Shown: in pieces, positions 17,371 to 25,909 of the stretch
Position numbering within the stretch: position 1 is the first letter of the stretch
Layout of the letters: the number at the start of each line of letters is the position of its first letter
NCBI GenBank assembly: GCA_947569365.1
Contig: CANOSM010000015.1
Location: forward strand, 1 to 43,186
DNA length: 43,186 bases
Reading direction: 5' to 3'
From: an uncultured Clostridium sp.
GTDB lineage: Bacteria; Bacillota; Clostridia; TANB77; CAG-508
The notes under the pieces: model-generated
Seen by the model: the letters and a program-made list of their open reading frames with translations, nothing else
What the model was told of the DNA's origin: nothing
Databases searched by the model: none
Made by a program: the position numbers and the translations under genes

Positions 17371-20300
17371 AATTAAAATGTATGCTACATATAAAGTAGT
17401 ATTATATAATGATTCAGATACACTAGATGTTACAATAAATCAATTCTCAGATTATTATGATTCAACATTTACATTAGTAAAAGAAGATGTAAAAGCAGAT
17501 GTTTTAGATTCAGAAGGAGTTAAATATTCTAAAATTGTAGCAGAACAGCCATATTATAGAATTTATTCATTATTAAATTCTGATGTAGCAGGAATATATA
17601 AATACAGTAATGAAAAAGATTTTAGTGATACCGTGAAAGAAAAATTAAAAAGAAGTTCTAATAATGAAAGAAAAGTAGTTTATGGAAAAGTACCTAAAGA
17701 TAGTTGGAAAGATAAAGAAACTGATAGTGATGCATATAAAAGGGTTATACTTAATGATTTTAAATATGAAACAACTGAGGATAAAAAGAAAGTAAAAGAA
17801 AGTGATTTTATATTATCACCAGGTGAAAGATTAGAATTATTCTTAACATATGAAATTGATCAAGAAGGATATAAAAAGGCAATAGATGAAGAATATCTAA
17901 GTGAAAAGTTAGACGAAACAAGAGAGAAACTATTAGGTGGAAAGAATAATGTAGTTGAAATAGATAATTATTCAAGTTTTTATACTAAAGAAGGAATAAG
18001 ATTCAATACTACAGCTTATCGTGTTAAAGAAATCGCTGGAAGAATAGATACTGATTCAGCGCCAGGCAATATTAATTTAAGTAAAACTATTAAAGATGAA
18101 GATGACGATGAAACACTAGACAAGAAATGGTTTGAAGATGATACTGATTCAGCACCAGTATATAGGATATATCTGAGAAAAGAAGACAGTATGAGAAAAA
18201 TAGATGGACAATCATGGTTAGATGAAAAGGGAAAAGAAATAAAGAATAGTAGTGGAAAGATTTTAGATACAGCTACAGGAAATGGAAAACTTGATGATGA
18301 CGAAAAAGGAATAAATGATATAACAGTTAGCTTAGTCGAAAAAATTAGAATAAGTAGAGATAATAGTGATAGTAGTAAAGATGTACTTGAATATGAATTT
18401 ATATGGCCAGAAGAAATAAAAAATATTATGAAAGGATATGAGCCAATTACTAAAACAAAGACAGAAGAAGATAAAGATGGAATATATAATTTTACAAATT
18501 TTCCAGCAGGAATTTATGCAGTTAGATTTGAATATGGAGATACAAAAGAAACAATAAAATATAATGGACAAGATTATGAAAATACAGCATATCAAATAGA
18601 CTTAAAAAATGCAGAAGAGTATCCTGAGAAATTAATACAGAATTGTGATACTGAGTATCAGAAAGATGAAAGTACGCTTAACAATGAATGGCATGATATA
18701 GGAGATAATGAGACAGCTGAGAACTTAGAAAAGGAAAGAGTTTCAGATGCTAGAGATTATGAACCACAAAGACTAAGAGTATTAGCTTATTCTAGAACTA
18801 TTTCGAATTCAAATGGAGAAGTTTTAGCATCACTCGAAACAAAAAAAACTGATTATGAGAAAGAATTAATAGATGCTACAGCAATGGTTGCAAATACAGC
18901 TAAATTAAATATTCAAGTAGAAAGAACAAAAGAAATTAATTATACTGATTATAACGAAGATAAAAAACTTATAAGGGTTATAAAAGGTGTATCTAAAAAA
19001 GAGATTGAAGGAACAGAAGATATAACTACAAAAGAACAAGAATATAACGTTAAGAACATAGACTTTGGTATAGAAAAAAGAGCACAAACAAGTATACAAT
19101 TAGATAAATATTTGAAAAAAATAGTACTAACAAAACAAAATACAAGTGATGTTATATTAGAAGCTAATATAAATGATGATGAAACCATAGAATATGATGC
19201 AGATAGTTCTCTTAACATATCTAAAATTTTAGCTATGACACAATCTGAAGGAGTTCAAGGATTTAAATATATAACTATGGAAAGTAGCTATTTTAATGAT
19301 TTACAAGTTTTACTTACATACAGAATTGATGTCATAAATGAATCTGAAGTTGATTGGACATCAGAGAAACTAAGTAAAATATATAATGATGAAAAATTAT
19401 TATCATTAGCAGATGAAATAGAAGGAGACTATTCAACAAATAAGAATAAACATACGCCCCTTGTTACAGGCGAGGGAATTTCCTATGGTGAGAATTTAGG
19501 ATATTATTACTATACTAATGAATCAATTGATGGAGAAGAAAAGGATGCATCAAAACCAATAAAAGAAGATGCTGACTTTAAATATAAAGATGAAGTTGTA
19601 AAAACTACAGTAGATCAATTAGTAGATTATATTGATAAAGATACATCACTTGCATCATCATCAAAAGCATTACACAAAAATGATTCTTGGAGGGACAACT
19701 TAAATAAAGAAAAAAATACAAAAGAAGATGGTACTGAAGAAACAGAAAACGTTTATAAGAGTGGAAAAGTTAAAACACTAGATGGACTAATATCAGATGA
19801 TTCTTATAGTGAAATTGCTGGTGAATTATATTTAGCAGATAATAACGAGAATCCATTCATTTCTGAAACTAAATCAAATATAGCAATATCAACATCAGAT
19901 GTTATTGAGAAAAAGGAAAGAAAATTAGTCAAATATGGTTCCAGAAATATTGATAAAAATGGAAAAAGGATTAGTGAACCTTCAGAAGCAAAAAGGGAGA
20001 ACACATATAGATATATAGAACCAGAGAAAAAACCAAATAATGTTCATAATCCTGAGATTACGAAAGAATTGGTACCAATCTCTTACAAAAAAGATGGAGC
20101 AAATAAAGATAGTTATGAACAACAAGGAAGCATAAATGTATCAACCAGTATATCTGTAAATCAATCAGAAGCAGCAGATGACATGAATTATAATAATGTA
20201 GCTGAGGTATTAGTATATTCTAATACAGTTGGAAGAAGAACATTTATGGAGGATAATAAAGATACAGAAAAGCATGAATCAATAAAAACAGATGAAGAAA

Positions 20301-20599
20301 CAATTCCAACAATTCCAGGAAATGCAATAGAAATAATTAAGCTAGAAGATAATGGTGGCTTTTGGAATGCAGGACATAGTAGTAATAGATCTAAAGCAGA
20401 AGATGTAAAACTAGCAGAAATGGATGCAGATGCTACTGAATATGTAACATTTACGGAGCCAACAGGTTTAACACATCTATCTAAGACTATGAATAAACAT
20501 ATTTTTATAATATTAATAACAGTTATTGTAATATTAATGATTTCAGTAATTGGAATGACAATAAGAATTGTTATACATAAAAGAAATGGTGATATGTAA
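17327..20599 (+). CDS. Giant surface protein B1, downstream frame (Cna-B/SdrD-like, membrane anchor)
   Basis: This is the second half of B1, in the +1 frame relative to 14194-17370. The nominal GTG at 17327 has no ribosome binding site, so expression most likely depends on frameshifting near 17362. Residue numbers are from 17327. An SdrD/Cna-B-like domain spans about 288-425 (KIDGQSWLDEKGKE, GNGKLDDDEKGINDITVSL). Long beta-rich regions follow and match B2 throughout (VKNIDFGIEKRAQTSIQLDK, TTVDQLVDYIDKDTSL). A membrane helix lies at about 1056-1080 (IFIILITVIVILMISVIGM) with the basic tail RIVIHKRNGDM. There is no sortase motif. A strong terminator follows 5 bases after the stop and closes the A1-B1 operon. 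Confidence 0.82.
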   Translation: MILQKLYMIGRNGSEIKMYATYKVVLYNDSDTLDVTINQFSDYYDSTFTLVKEDVKADVLDSEGVKYSKIVAEQPYYRIYSLLNSDVAGIYKYSNEKDFSDTVKEKLKRSSNNERKVVYGKVPKDSWKDKETDSDAYKRVILNDFKYETTEDKKKVKESDFILSPGERLELFLTYEIDQEGYKKAIDEEYLSEKLDETREKLLGGKNNVVEIDNYSSFYTKEGIRFNTTAYRVKEIAGRIDTDSAPGNINLSKTIKDEDDDETLDKKWFEDDTDSAPVYRIYLRKEDSMRKIDGQSWLDEKGKEIKNSSGKILDTATGNGKLDDDEKGINDITVSLVEKIRISRDNSDSSKDVLEYEFIWPEEIKNIMKGYEPITKTKTEEDKDGIYNFTNFPAGIYAVRFEYGDTKETIKYNGQDYENTAYQIDLKNAEEYPEKLIQNCDTEYQKDESTLNNEWHDIGDNETAENLEKERVSDARDYEPQRLRVLAYSRTISNSNGEVLASLETKKTDYEKELIDATAMVANTAKLNIQVERTKEINYTDYNEDKKLIRVIKGVSKKEIEGTEDITTKEQEYNVKNIDFGIEKRAQTSIQLDKYLKKIVLTKQNTSDVILEANINDDETIEYDADSSLNISKILAMTQSEGVQGFKYITMESSYFNDLQVLLTYRIDVINESEVDWTSEKLSKIYNDEKLLSLADEIEGDYSTNKNKHTPLVTGEGISYGENLGYYYYTNESIDGEEKDASKPIKEDADFKYKDEVVKTTVDQLVDYIDKDTSLASSSKALHKNDSWRDNLNKEKNTKEDGTEETENVYKSGKVKTLDGLISDDSYSEIAGELYLADNNENPFISETKSNIAISTSDVIEKKERKLVKYGSRNIDKNGKRISEPSEAKRENTYRYIEPEKKPNNVHNPEITKELVPISYKKDGANKDSYEQQGSINVSTSISVNQSEAADDMNYNNVAEVLVYSNTVGRRTFMEDNKDTEKHESIKTDEETIPTIPGNAIEIIKLEDNGGFWNAGHSSNRSKAEDVKLAEMDADATEYVTFTEPTGLTHLSKTMNKHIFIILITVIVILMISVIGMTIRIVIHKRNGDM
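17353..17370 (+). other. Candidate programmed +1 frameshift site in B1 (AAA CGG TTC TGA)
   Basis: The incoming frame reads TGG AAG AAA CGG TTC TGA. Skipping C17362 gives AAG AAA GGT TCT GAA ATT. This matches the intact paralogue B2 without a gap (KKGSEIKMYATYKV against KKASELRLFASYRI); at DNA level B2 has AAG AAA GCA TCT GAA. Purine-rich GGAAG lies directly before the AAA. Shift codon, shift direction and the following TTC are the same as in A1. Confidence 0.72.
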
Positions 20600-20603
20600 T
20601 AAG

Positions 20604-20649
20604 AAAAATAGAGCTATAAACCAATGAAAGATATAGCTCTATTTTATCT
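20604..20649 (+). terminator. Terminator of the A1-B1 operon
   Basis: AAAATAGAGCTATA and TATAGCTCTATTTT form a perfect 14-bp stem around a 13-base loop, followed by ATCTTG. It is symmetrical and stable, so it is a confident end of transcription. Confidence 0.85.
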
Positions 20650-21055
20650 TGAAATAACTAATATATACTAATAGAATCCAAGATTTAAGTAGTAATCTAG
20701 ATCTATGTTTTGTATTAGTAAATATACGGAAAATAGACATTATTACAATATTTAGAATAATATTTCTATTTTAATATTTAATATTATAGATTATAATTAA
20801 AAATTTTGTAGAAATAGTATATTTTGAAAACAAAAAGTAATAAAAAAGTAAAATAAAAGTAAAAAAACATGAAAGCTTACAGCAATAAGAAAAACAAAGA
20901 AAAATGTCGAAATTGGATTAATTTGTATTATTGATTATAGTAGAAATTGATGTATTATTAATATAAGTATAATTATATTATGATTTAAAAAGAGATATAT
21001 ACGTCAATGTAATTACTCTTTTAGCAACAAATAAATTTACTAGGGGGAAAATTAT
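20650..21055 (+). promoter_or_regulatory. Leader region of gene C
   Basis: About 400 bases without a gene. It contains TACGGA (20725-20730), the reverse of the TCCGTA found before A1 and A2. An inverted repeat AAAAGAG/CTCTTTT (about 20988-21021) ends about 35 bases before the start and could be an operator or attenuating hairpin. AGGGGG is the ribosome binding site. Promoter boxes cannot be fixed with confidence in such AT-rich sequence, and I recognise no known riboswitch. Confidence 0.4.
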
Positions 21056-24000
21056 ATGAAGAGAAAGAAAAATCAAGGGAGAAAGACCGTAATATCTGTA
21101 TTACTAGTTCTTTTAATTATGGTTATAGCAGTAGCAATTATATTTGCAACTAAAGGTAAAGAAAAGACTATAGCAAAAGATAGTAATCAGAAATTACAGG
21201 CAAAGACCGAAGAAGACAATATATCAGCTTATGATGAAACAGAAAGTTATAGGTATATTGTAGAGTACTACTATGATGGAACAAGGGATGACTCATTAAC
21301 AGAAATGCATAGAGCAAAAGAAGGAGTAGTAATTAACACTTATAGTGAAAAGGCTATTACTGGATATAAGAGAGATAAAATATCAAACTATCCATTAACA
21401 GTAAGTACAGATGAAGCAGCAAATATAATAAGAATTTATTATGTAAAAGCAAACTTCGAATATGCAATTGAATATTATTATGATGGAGTAAGAGATGATG
21501 CTCTAACAGAAACACAGGAAACAGCTTTTGGGACAAAAATAAAGTCATTTACAGATAATAAAAAGCCTGGATATCAAAATGGAAGACCAACAAATTTTCC
21601 ACTAACAGTAGGTGCTAATGTAGACTATAATGTAATCAAGGTATATTATGAGAAAGATAATTTTGATTATACAGTAGAATATTATTATGATGGTGTGAAA
21701 GAAATAACAGAAACTAAAAGAGCTTTGTTTGGTTCAAAGATATATACATATGACGATAAAATAAAAACAGGATATACCTTAACAGACACAACAAAATTAC
21801 CATTAACTATATCTGAAGAAGAAGAGAAAAATGTAATAAAACTTTATTATACAAAAAATAAGTATAATTATAAAGTAGAATATTATTATGATGGAGTAAA
21901 AGATACTACTAAAACAGAAGAAATTGAAGCGGCATATGGAGATGAAATAGAAGAATTTACAGATAATAATATAAAAGGATATAAATTAGCAACAACATCG
22001 AAGTTACCATTAAAAGTAACAGAAGTAGAAAATAAAAATATAATAAAAGTTTATTATGTAGTAGATGATGAAAATAAAAAATCTTTAAGTTATACAGTAG
22101 AATACTATAAAGATGGTATAAAACAAGAAGCAGATACAGAATTAAAAATGAAAACTGTACAAATATTACAGCCAGATATTTTAGAAGTAGATAAAGAGGC
22201 AATAGATACAGCAAATAAATATCTTGGATATACATTTGAAAAAACAGTACCAGTAACAATACCAGATACAGTAGAAACAGGAGCAACCATTAGAGTATAT
22301 TATACAACAACGCCTGCAGAAGTAAAAGCAATAAAGGTAACTCAATCTGGAACACCAGAAATAACATCAAAAAATGACAGAATAGATTATAAAATAAAAT
22401 ATGAAGCAAAAATAAATAATTATATTGGTGAAGCAGGAGCTTATGTAGAAGCTAAATTACCTTATGAAATTGATCAAGTATCATCAGTATTAGATGGTGG
22501 AACATATTCAAGAGCAGATAATACTATAGTATGGGATGTAGATCTTGGACATATAAATACTTATGAATCAGGAAGAAATGTAGCTAAAACAATAAAAATA
22601 GAAAAAAATATAACTGTTTTATATAAAAATATAGATTTATTAAAAGATTATATGGTAAGCAGTGTAAGTGTAGGATTATATTTACCAGCACAAGATGTAC
22701 TATTAGAAGATAGTAAAACAGATTGTGAAACAGCAATAGGAGTAAAAGGAACTGTAGATGTAAAATATATTGATAAAAACTCAGACGAAGAGATCATAGA
22801 CAAGAAAGTTAAAAAAGGTAAGGTTGGAGATCAATTTGATGTTACTGATGATGTAGAAACAATACCAGGATATATATTAGTAGAAGAACCAGCATCAAAA
22901 ACAGGATTATATAAAGAAGAAAAACAAGAAAGAATATACTATTATTCTAAAAATACAAAAGTAAGTGTAAAATATGTTGATAAAGCAACAGGTAAAGAAA
23001 TAGAAACAGGTGAAAACATTGCAGGATTTGAAGGACAATCATATGAAACAAAACAAAAGACAATAGCAAACTATACATTTGTTGAAGCTACACCAAATAC
23101 AAAAGGTATAATGACAAATGAGACAATAGAAGTTATTTATTACTACTTATATAATACAAAAGTAACTGTACAATATATTGATGCGTCAACAGATAGAGTG
23201 ATCGATTCTGTAGAGATAACAGGACTAGAAGGAGATACTTGTGAAACAGTTGCAAAAGAGATATCAGGATATGTCTTATCAGAAAGACCAGTTGAAGCAA
23301 CAGTAAAAATGAAAAAAGAAGAAATTATAGTTAAATATTATTATTTACATATTTCATCTGGAGTAATTGAAAAACACATTGATCAAATAACAGGACAAAT
23401 ACTTTCTGAGAAAGTGCATGAAGGAAAAGAAGGAGACAAATATAGAACAGAAGAAAAAGCATTTAAAGGATATGACTTTATGCCAGATTCTTATCCATCA
23501 AATAGTGTTGGAAAGATGACAGTAGATACTATAGAAGTAAAATATTATTATAAGAAAAAAGCTACAGTAATAGCTGAATATATTGATAAAGCAACAAAAG
23601 ATAAAATAGTTAGATCCATAAAAACAGAAGGACATGAAGATGATAATTACACAACTGAAACTAAAACATTTGAAGGATACAAATTAGAACAAATTCCAGA
23701 TAATGCAAATGGAAGAATGAAAGTAACAGTAAATGCAGATGGAACATTTGATGCAACAACAACAGTAACATATTATTATGTACATCAATCTGCTGGAGTA
23801 GACGAAAAACATGTTGATGAAATGTCAGGAAATATACTTGCACAAACACATTACGAAGGATTCGAAGGAGACGAATATACTACAGAAGAAAAAGAGTTTA
23901 TGGGATACAATTTAAATGAAGATAAATACCCAGCAAATGCAGAAGGAAAAATGTCAGTAGAATTAACAGAAGTAACATACTATTATAAAAAACAAGCTTC

Positions 24001-24976
24001 AGCAAAAGTTCAATATGTAGATAAAAATTCAGGAGAAGTACTAGAGAAAATAGAGATAAATGGAAGCGAAGGCGACGAATACGATACAGTAGGAAAAGAA
24101 TTTGATGAATATGAATTTGTAGAAGTAGTTGGAGAAGTTACAGGAAAATTAGATCCAAGTGAACAAAAATTAATAACATACTATTATATAAAACAATCAA
24201 AAGTAGTTGTAAAATATTTAAATAAAGAAACAAATGAAGCATTATCAGAAGAAACAGTTCAATTAGGACATGAAGGAGATACATATACAACAACACCTAA
24301 AGAAATATCTGATTATATTGTAGCAGCAACACCTAAAAACGCTAAAGGTGTTATGGCAAAAGAACCAATAACTGTAGTTTACTATTATAGAAAACCAATA
24401 TTTGATTTCAGTATAAAAACAAATATTAACAGTATAATAAAAGGAAGCACAACTAAAAATATGAAAAATGCTGAAATAGCTAAAGTTGAAATAGACAGAA
24501 AGAAATTAGATAAGACAAGCGTATCAGTAGTATTTAATGTAATTGTTAAAAATACTGGAGAAGTTCCTGGAAAGGTAACAATATTAGAAAAAGTACCAGA
24601 AGGATTCAGAATGTATGAAAAAGATAACAAAGGATGGAAAGTAACTGATAATGAAGGAAGAATAACAACAGAAGAAATGGCTCCTGGAAAGTCAAAAACA
24701 TATAAAGTAACATTAAAATGGCTTGGCGGAGAAGATAATATGGGAACTATAAAAAATGAGGTTTCTATAGAAGGTGCAGAAAGTGCAGCAGGATATATAA
24801 AATTAAGTACAAAGAATGATAAGAGTGATGCACAAGTTGTAGTATCAGTAGCTACAGGAGCTGAGAAGATATCTATTATAGTACTTATAGTACTTGCATA
24901 CTTTGCAGTAATAACTTTTATAAATAAAAAGTTAAATAAAAACAAAAAATCAAATATAAAAAGTAAAAGAAAATAA
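21056..24976 (+). CDS. Surface protein C with MucBP-like repeats
   Basis: A 1,306-residue membrane-bound surface protein. A basic N-terminus and a helix at about residues 11-31 (VISVLLVLLIMVIAVAII) act as signal or anchor. Five repeats with the motif VEYYYDGxRDD start near residues 65, 137, 203, 269 and 345. A DUF11-like beta domain follows at about 427-558. Eight MucBP-type repeats run from about 565 to 1112 (VKYIDKNSDEEI, VQYIDASTDRVI and similar, each ending in a YYY strand). The last extracellular domain (FDFSIKTNINSI...GEVPGKV) is related to the terminal domain of A1 and A2. A helix at about 1270-1290 and a very basic tail end the protein. MucBP repeats are known from mucin-binding adhesins, which suggests a host-surface role, but binding is not shown here. 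It is monocistronic. Confidence 0.85.
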   Translation: MKRKKNQGRKTVISVLLVLLIMVIAVAIIFATKGKEKTIAKDSNQKLQAKTEEDNISAYDETESYRYIVEYYYDGTRDDSLTEMHRAKEGVVINTYSEKAITGYKRDKISNYPLTVSTDEAANIIRIYYVKANFEYAIEYYYDGVRDDALTETQETAFGTKIKSFTDNKKPGYQNGRPTNFPLTVGANVDYNVIKVYYEKDNFDYTVEYYYDGVKEITETKRALFGSKIYTYDDKIKTGYTLTDTTKLPLTISEEEEKNVIKLYYTKNKYNYKVEYYYDGVKDTTKTEEIEAAYGDEIEEFTDNNIKGYKLATTSKLPLKVTEVENKNIIKVYYVVDDENKKSLSYTVEYYKDGIKQEADTELKMKTVQILQPDILEVDKEAIDTANKYLGYTFEKTVPVTIPDTVETGATIRVYYTTTPAEVKAIKVTQSGTPEITSKNDRIDYKIKYEAKINNYIGEAGAYVEAKLPYEIDQVSSVLDGGTYSRADNTIVWDVDLGHINTYESGRNVAKTIKIEKNITVLYKNIDLLKDYMVSSVSVGLYLPAQDVLLEDSKTDCETAIGVKGTVDVKYIDKNSDEEIIDKKVKKGKVGDQFDVTDDVETIPGYILVEEPASKTGLYKEEKQERIYYYSKNTKVSVKYVDKATGKEIETGENIAGFEGQSYETKQKTIANYTFVEATPNTKGIMTNETIEVIYYYLYNTKVTVQYIDASTDRVIDSVEITGLEGDTCETVAKEISGYVLSERPVEATVKMKKEEIIVKYYYLHISSGVIEKHIDQITGQILSEKVHEGKEGDKYRTEEKAFKGYDFMPDSYPSNSVGKMTVDTIEVKYYYKKKATVIAEYIDKATKDKIVRSIKTEGHEDDNYTTETKTFEGYKLEQIPDNANGRMKVTVNADGTFDATTTVTYYYVHQSAGVDEKHVDEMSGNILAQTHYEGFEGDEYTTEEKEFMGYNLNEDKYPANAEGKMSVELTEVTYYYKKQASAKVQYVDKNSGEVLEKIEINGSEGDEYDTVGKEFDEYEFVEVVGEVTGKLDPSEQKLITYYYIKQSKVVVKYLNKETNEALSEETVQLGHEGDTYTTTPKEISDYIVAATPKNAKGVMAKEPITVVYYYRKPIFDFSIKTNINSIIKGSTTKNMKNAEIAKVEIDRKKLDKTSVSVVFNVIVKNTGEVPGKVTILEKVPEGFRMYEKDNKGWKVTDNEGRITTEEMAPGKSKTYKVTLKWLGGEDNMGTIKNEVSIEGAESAAGYIKLSTKNDKSDAQVVVSVATGAEKISIIVLIVLAYFAVITFINKKLNKNKKSNIKSKRK

Positions 24977-24987
24977 GATAAATAAAA

Positions 24988-25027
24988 CAAAAAATACTGG
25001 TAATTAAATTATCAGTATTTTTTATTT
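24988..25027 (+). terminator. Terminator after gene C
   Basis: AAAAAATACTG and CAGTATTTTTT pair around a short AT-rich loop and are followed by T-rich sequence. It lies 12 bases after the stop of C. Confidence 0.8.
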
Positions 25028-25212
25028 TATATTTTTTTCAAGGATTTTATTGATATGTTTTATACAAACTGAGAATCTAATTTGTAATTTATATAAAAGA
25101 TAATATGTAATTAATAATTATTTTTTAAATCTTATATTCTATTAATTGGTAAACATTATTTTCCTTTTTCTGGTTATTTTTATTTTACAATTTATAAATG
25201 AATATTAAAATA

Positions 25213-25246
25213 GATAATAAAAAACCTTTAGGAGAACTAAAGGTTT
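25213..25246 (-). terminator. Terminator downstream of the tRNA gene
   Basis: Read on the minus strand, AAAACCTTTA and TAAAGGTTTT form a 10-bp stem around GTTCTC, followed by T6 (TTTTTTATT). It ends transcription of the tRNA gene. Confidence 0.75.
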
Positions 25247-25250
25247 TAAG

Positions 25251-25272
25251 TACTAACTAAAAAAAGTTAGTA
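25251..25272. repeat. Perfect 8-bp inverted repeat touching the tRNA 3' end
   Basis: TACTAACT (25251-25258) and AGTTAGTA (25265-25272) are perfect inverted copies separated by six A. The repeat abuts the tRNA gene directly. In the transcript it forms a small hairpin with a U-rich loop, perhaps guiding 3' processing. Confidence 0.5.
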
Positions 25273-25344
25273 GCGTTGAGGTAGGATTCGAACCTACATA
25301 CTTGGCTCCTCAGACCAATGCTCTTCCCTTTGAGCTACTCAACT
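25273..25344 (-). tRNA. tRNA gene, anticodon GAG by position, short variable loop
   Basis: The minus strand folds as a cloverleaf: D arm GCTC/GAGC, anticodon arm TTGGT/GCCAA with loop CTGAGGA, T arm GTAGG-TTCGAAT-CCTAC, and acceptor GTTGAG/CTCAAC. U33 followed by GAG reads as Leu (CUC/CUU). However, leucine tRNAs normally have a long variable arm, and here it is only GTAT. The outermost acceptor pair would be A-G, a mismatch. CCA is not encoded. It is therefore either an unusual leucine-type tRNA, a tRNA-like or decayed gene, or one whose identity differs from its anticodon. It has its own promoter and terminator. Confidence 0.7.
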
Positions 25345-25364
25345 TAAGTAATAAACTTGATATT

Positions 25365-25393
25365 ATGTTAACACAATGTTGAACAAAAGTCAA
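25365..25393 (-). promoter_or_regulatory. Promoter of the tRNA gene
   Basis: On the minus strand TTGACT (25388-25393) and TAACAT (25365-25370) are 17 bases apart, placing the transcription start about 10 to 15 bases before the tRNA 5' end. The spacing and position fit a housekeeping promoter. Confidence 0.6.
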
Positions 25394-25483
25394 TACTTTA
25401 AATAATATAAAAATAGAGATTTTTATTAATTAAGAATAAAATTGTTTAATATATTTTATTATATGAATCTATATATATAATAA

Positions 25484-25524
25484 AAATGATTTTTAAATTA
25501 AATGAATAAATCTAAAAATCATTT
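25484..25524. repeat. 12-bp inverted repeat upstream of A2
   Basis: AAATGATTTTTA (25484-25495) and TAAAAATCATTT (25513-25524) are perfect inverted copies separated by 17 bases. No T-run follows, so it looks more like a protein-binding dyad or mRNA hairpin than a terminator. Confidence 0.45.
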
Positions 25525-25552
25525 ATTTAATTTAGATCCAGTATTGAATTGA

Positions 25553-25633
25553 AAAATACTAAAACGCTAGGGAAATAAGAAAGAAAGGAAGATTTTTTAT
25601 AAAAGAATTATAGACCAAAATACTTAAACGCTA
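25553..25633 (+). repeat. 17-bp direct repeat, 64 bases apart, upstream of A2
   Basis: AAAATACTAAAACGCTA (25553-25569) and AAAATACTTAAACGCTA (25617-25633) agree at 16 of 17 positions. The GC-containing core AAACGCTA is uncommon in this sequence. Paired operator sites for a regulator of the A2-B2 operon are the simplest reading. The rest of 25345-25909 holds no gene that I can support. Confidence 0.5.
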
Positions 25634-25840
25634 TGATATCAATATATACATAAGAATATGTAATGAAAGTATGCAGATAATTAATTGAAATAGAATTAAC
25701 ATAATGTAGACAAACTCTTAAAGTATAGAAAACTATCAAAAATTTAATGAAAATGTAATATATACTGAAAAAACTATATTTTCCGTAATTTTAAATTTTA
25801 TAAAAAAACTGACAATATTTTAATATAAAATATTATGACA

Positions 25841-25868
25841 TTGACATATGTATATATATATTTAAAAT
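25841..25868 (+). promoter_or_regulatory. Probable promoter of the A2-B2 operon
   Basis: TTGACA (25841-25846) and TAAAAT (25863-25868) are 16 bases apart, about 40 bases before the A2 start. A second TGACA (25810-25814) lies upstream, after TCCGTA (25782-25787), echoing the arrangement before A1. Confidence 0.5.
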
Positions 25869-25909
25869 AAGACTTATAGTATAAGAAAAATAAGGTTTGG
25901 AGGTATATT

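Noticed and set aside
9014..20599. A1 and B1 as ordinary pseudogenes
   Set aside because: Each has exactly one break, thousands of bases of otherwise clean frame, intact signal and anchor ends, and the same break motif. Not formally excluded, but less likely than a programmed or technical cause.
25484..25633. CRISPR array
   Set aside because: Only two copies of the 17-bp repeat, no further regularly spaced units and no cas genes.
25553..25680. c-di-GMP or other riboswitch before A2
   Set aside because: AAACGCTAGGG recalls part of a GEMM-type motif, but the remaining conserved elements and pairing are not visible.
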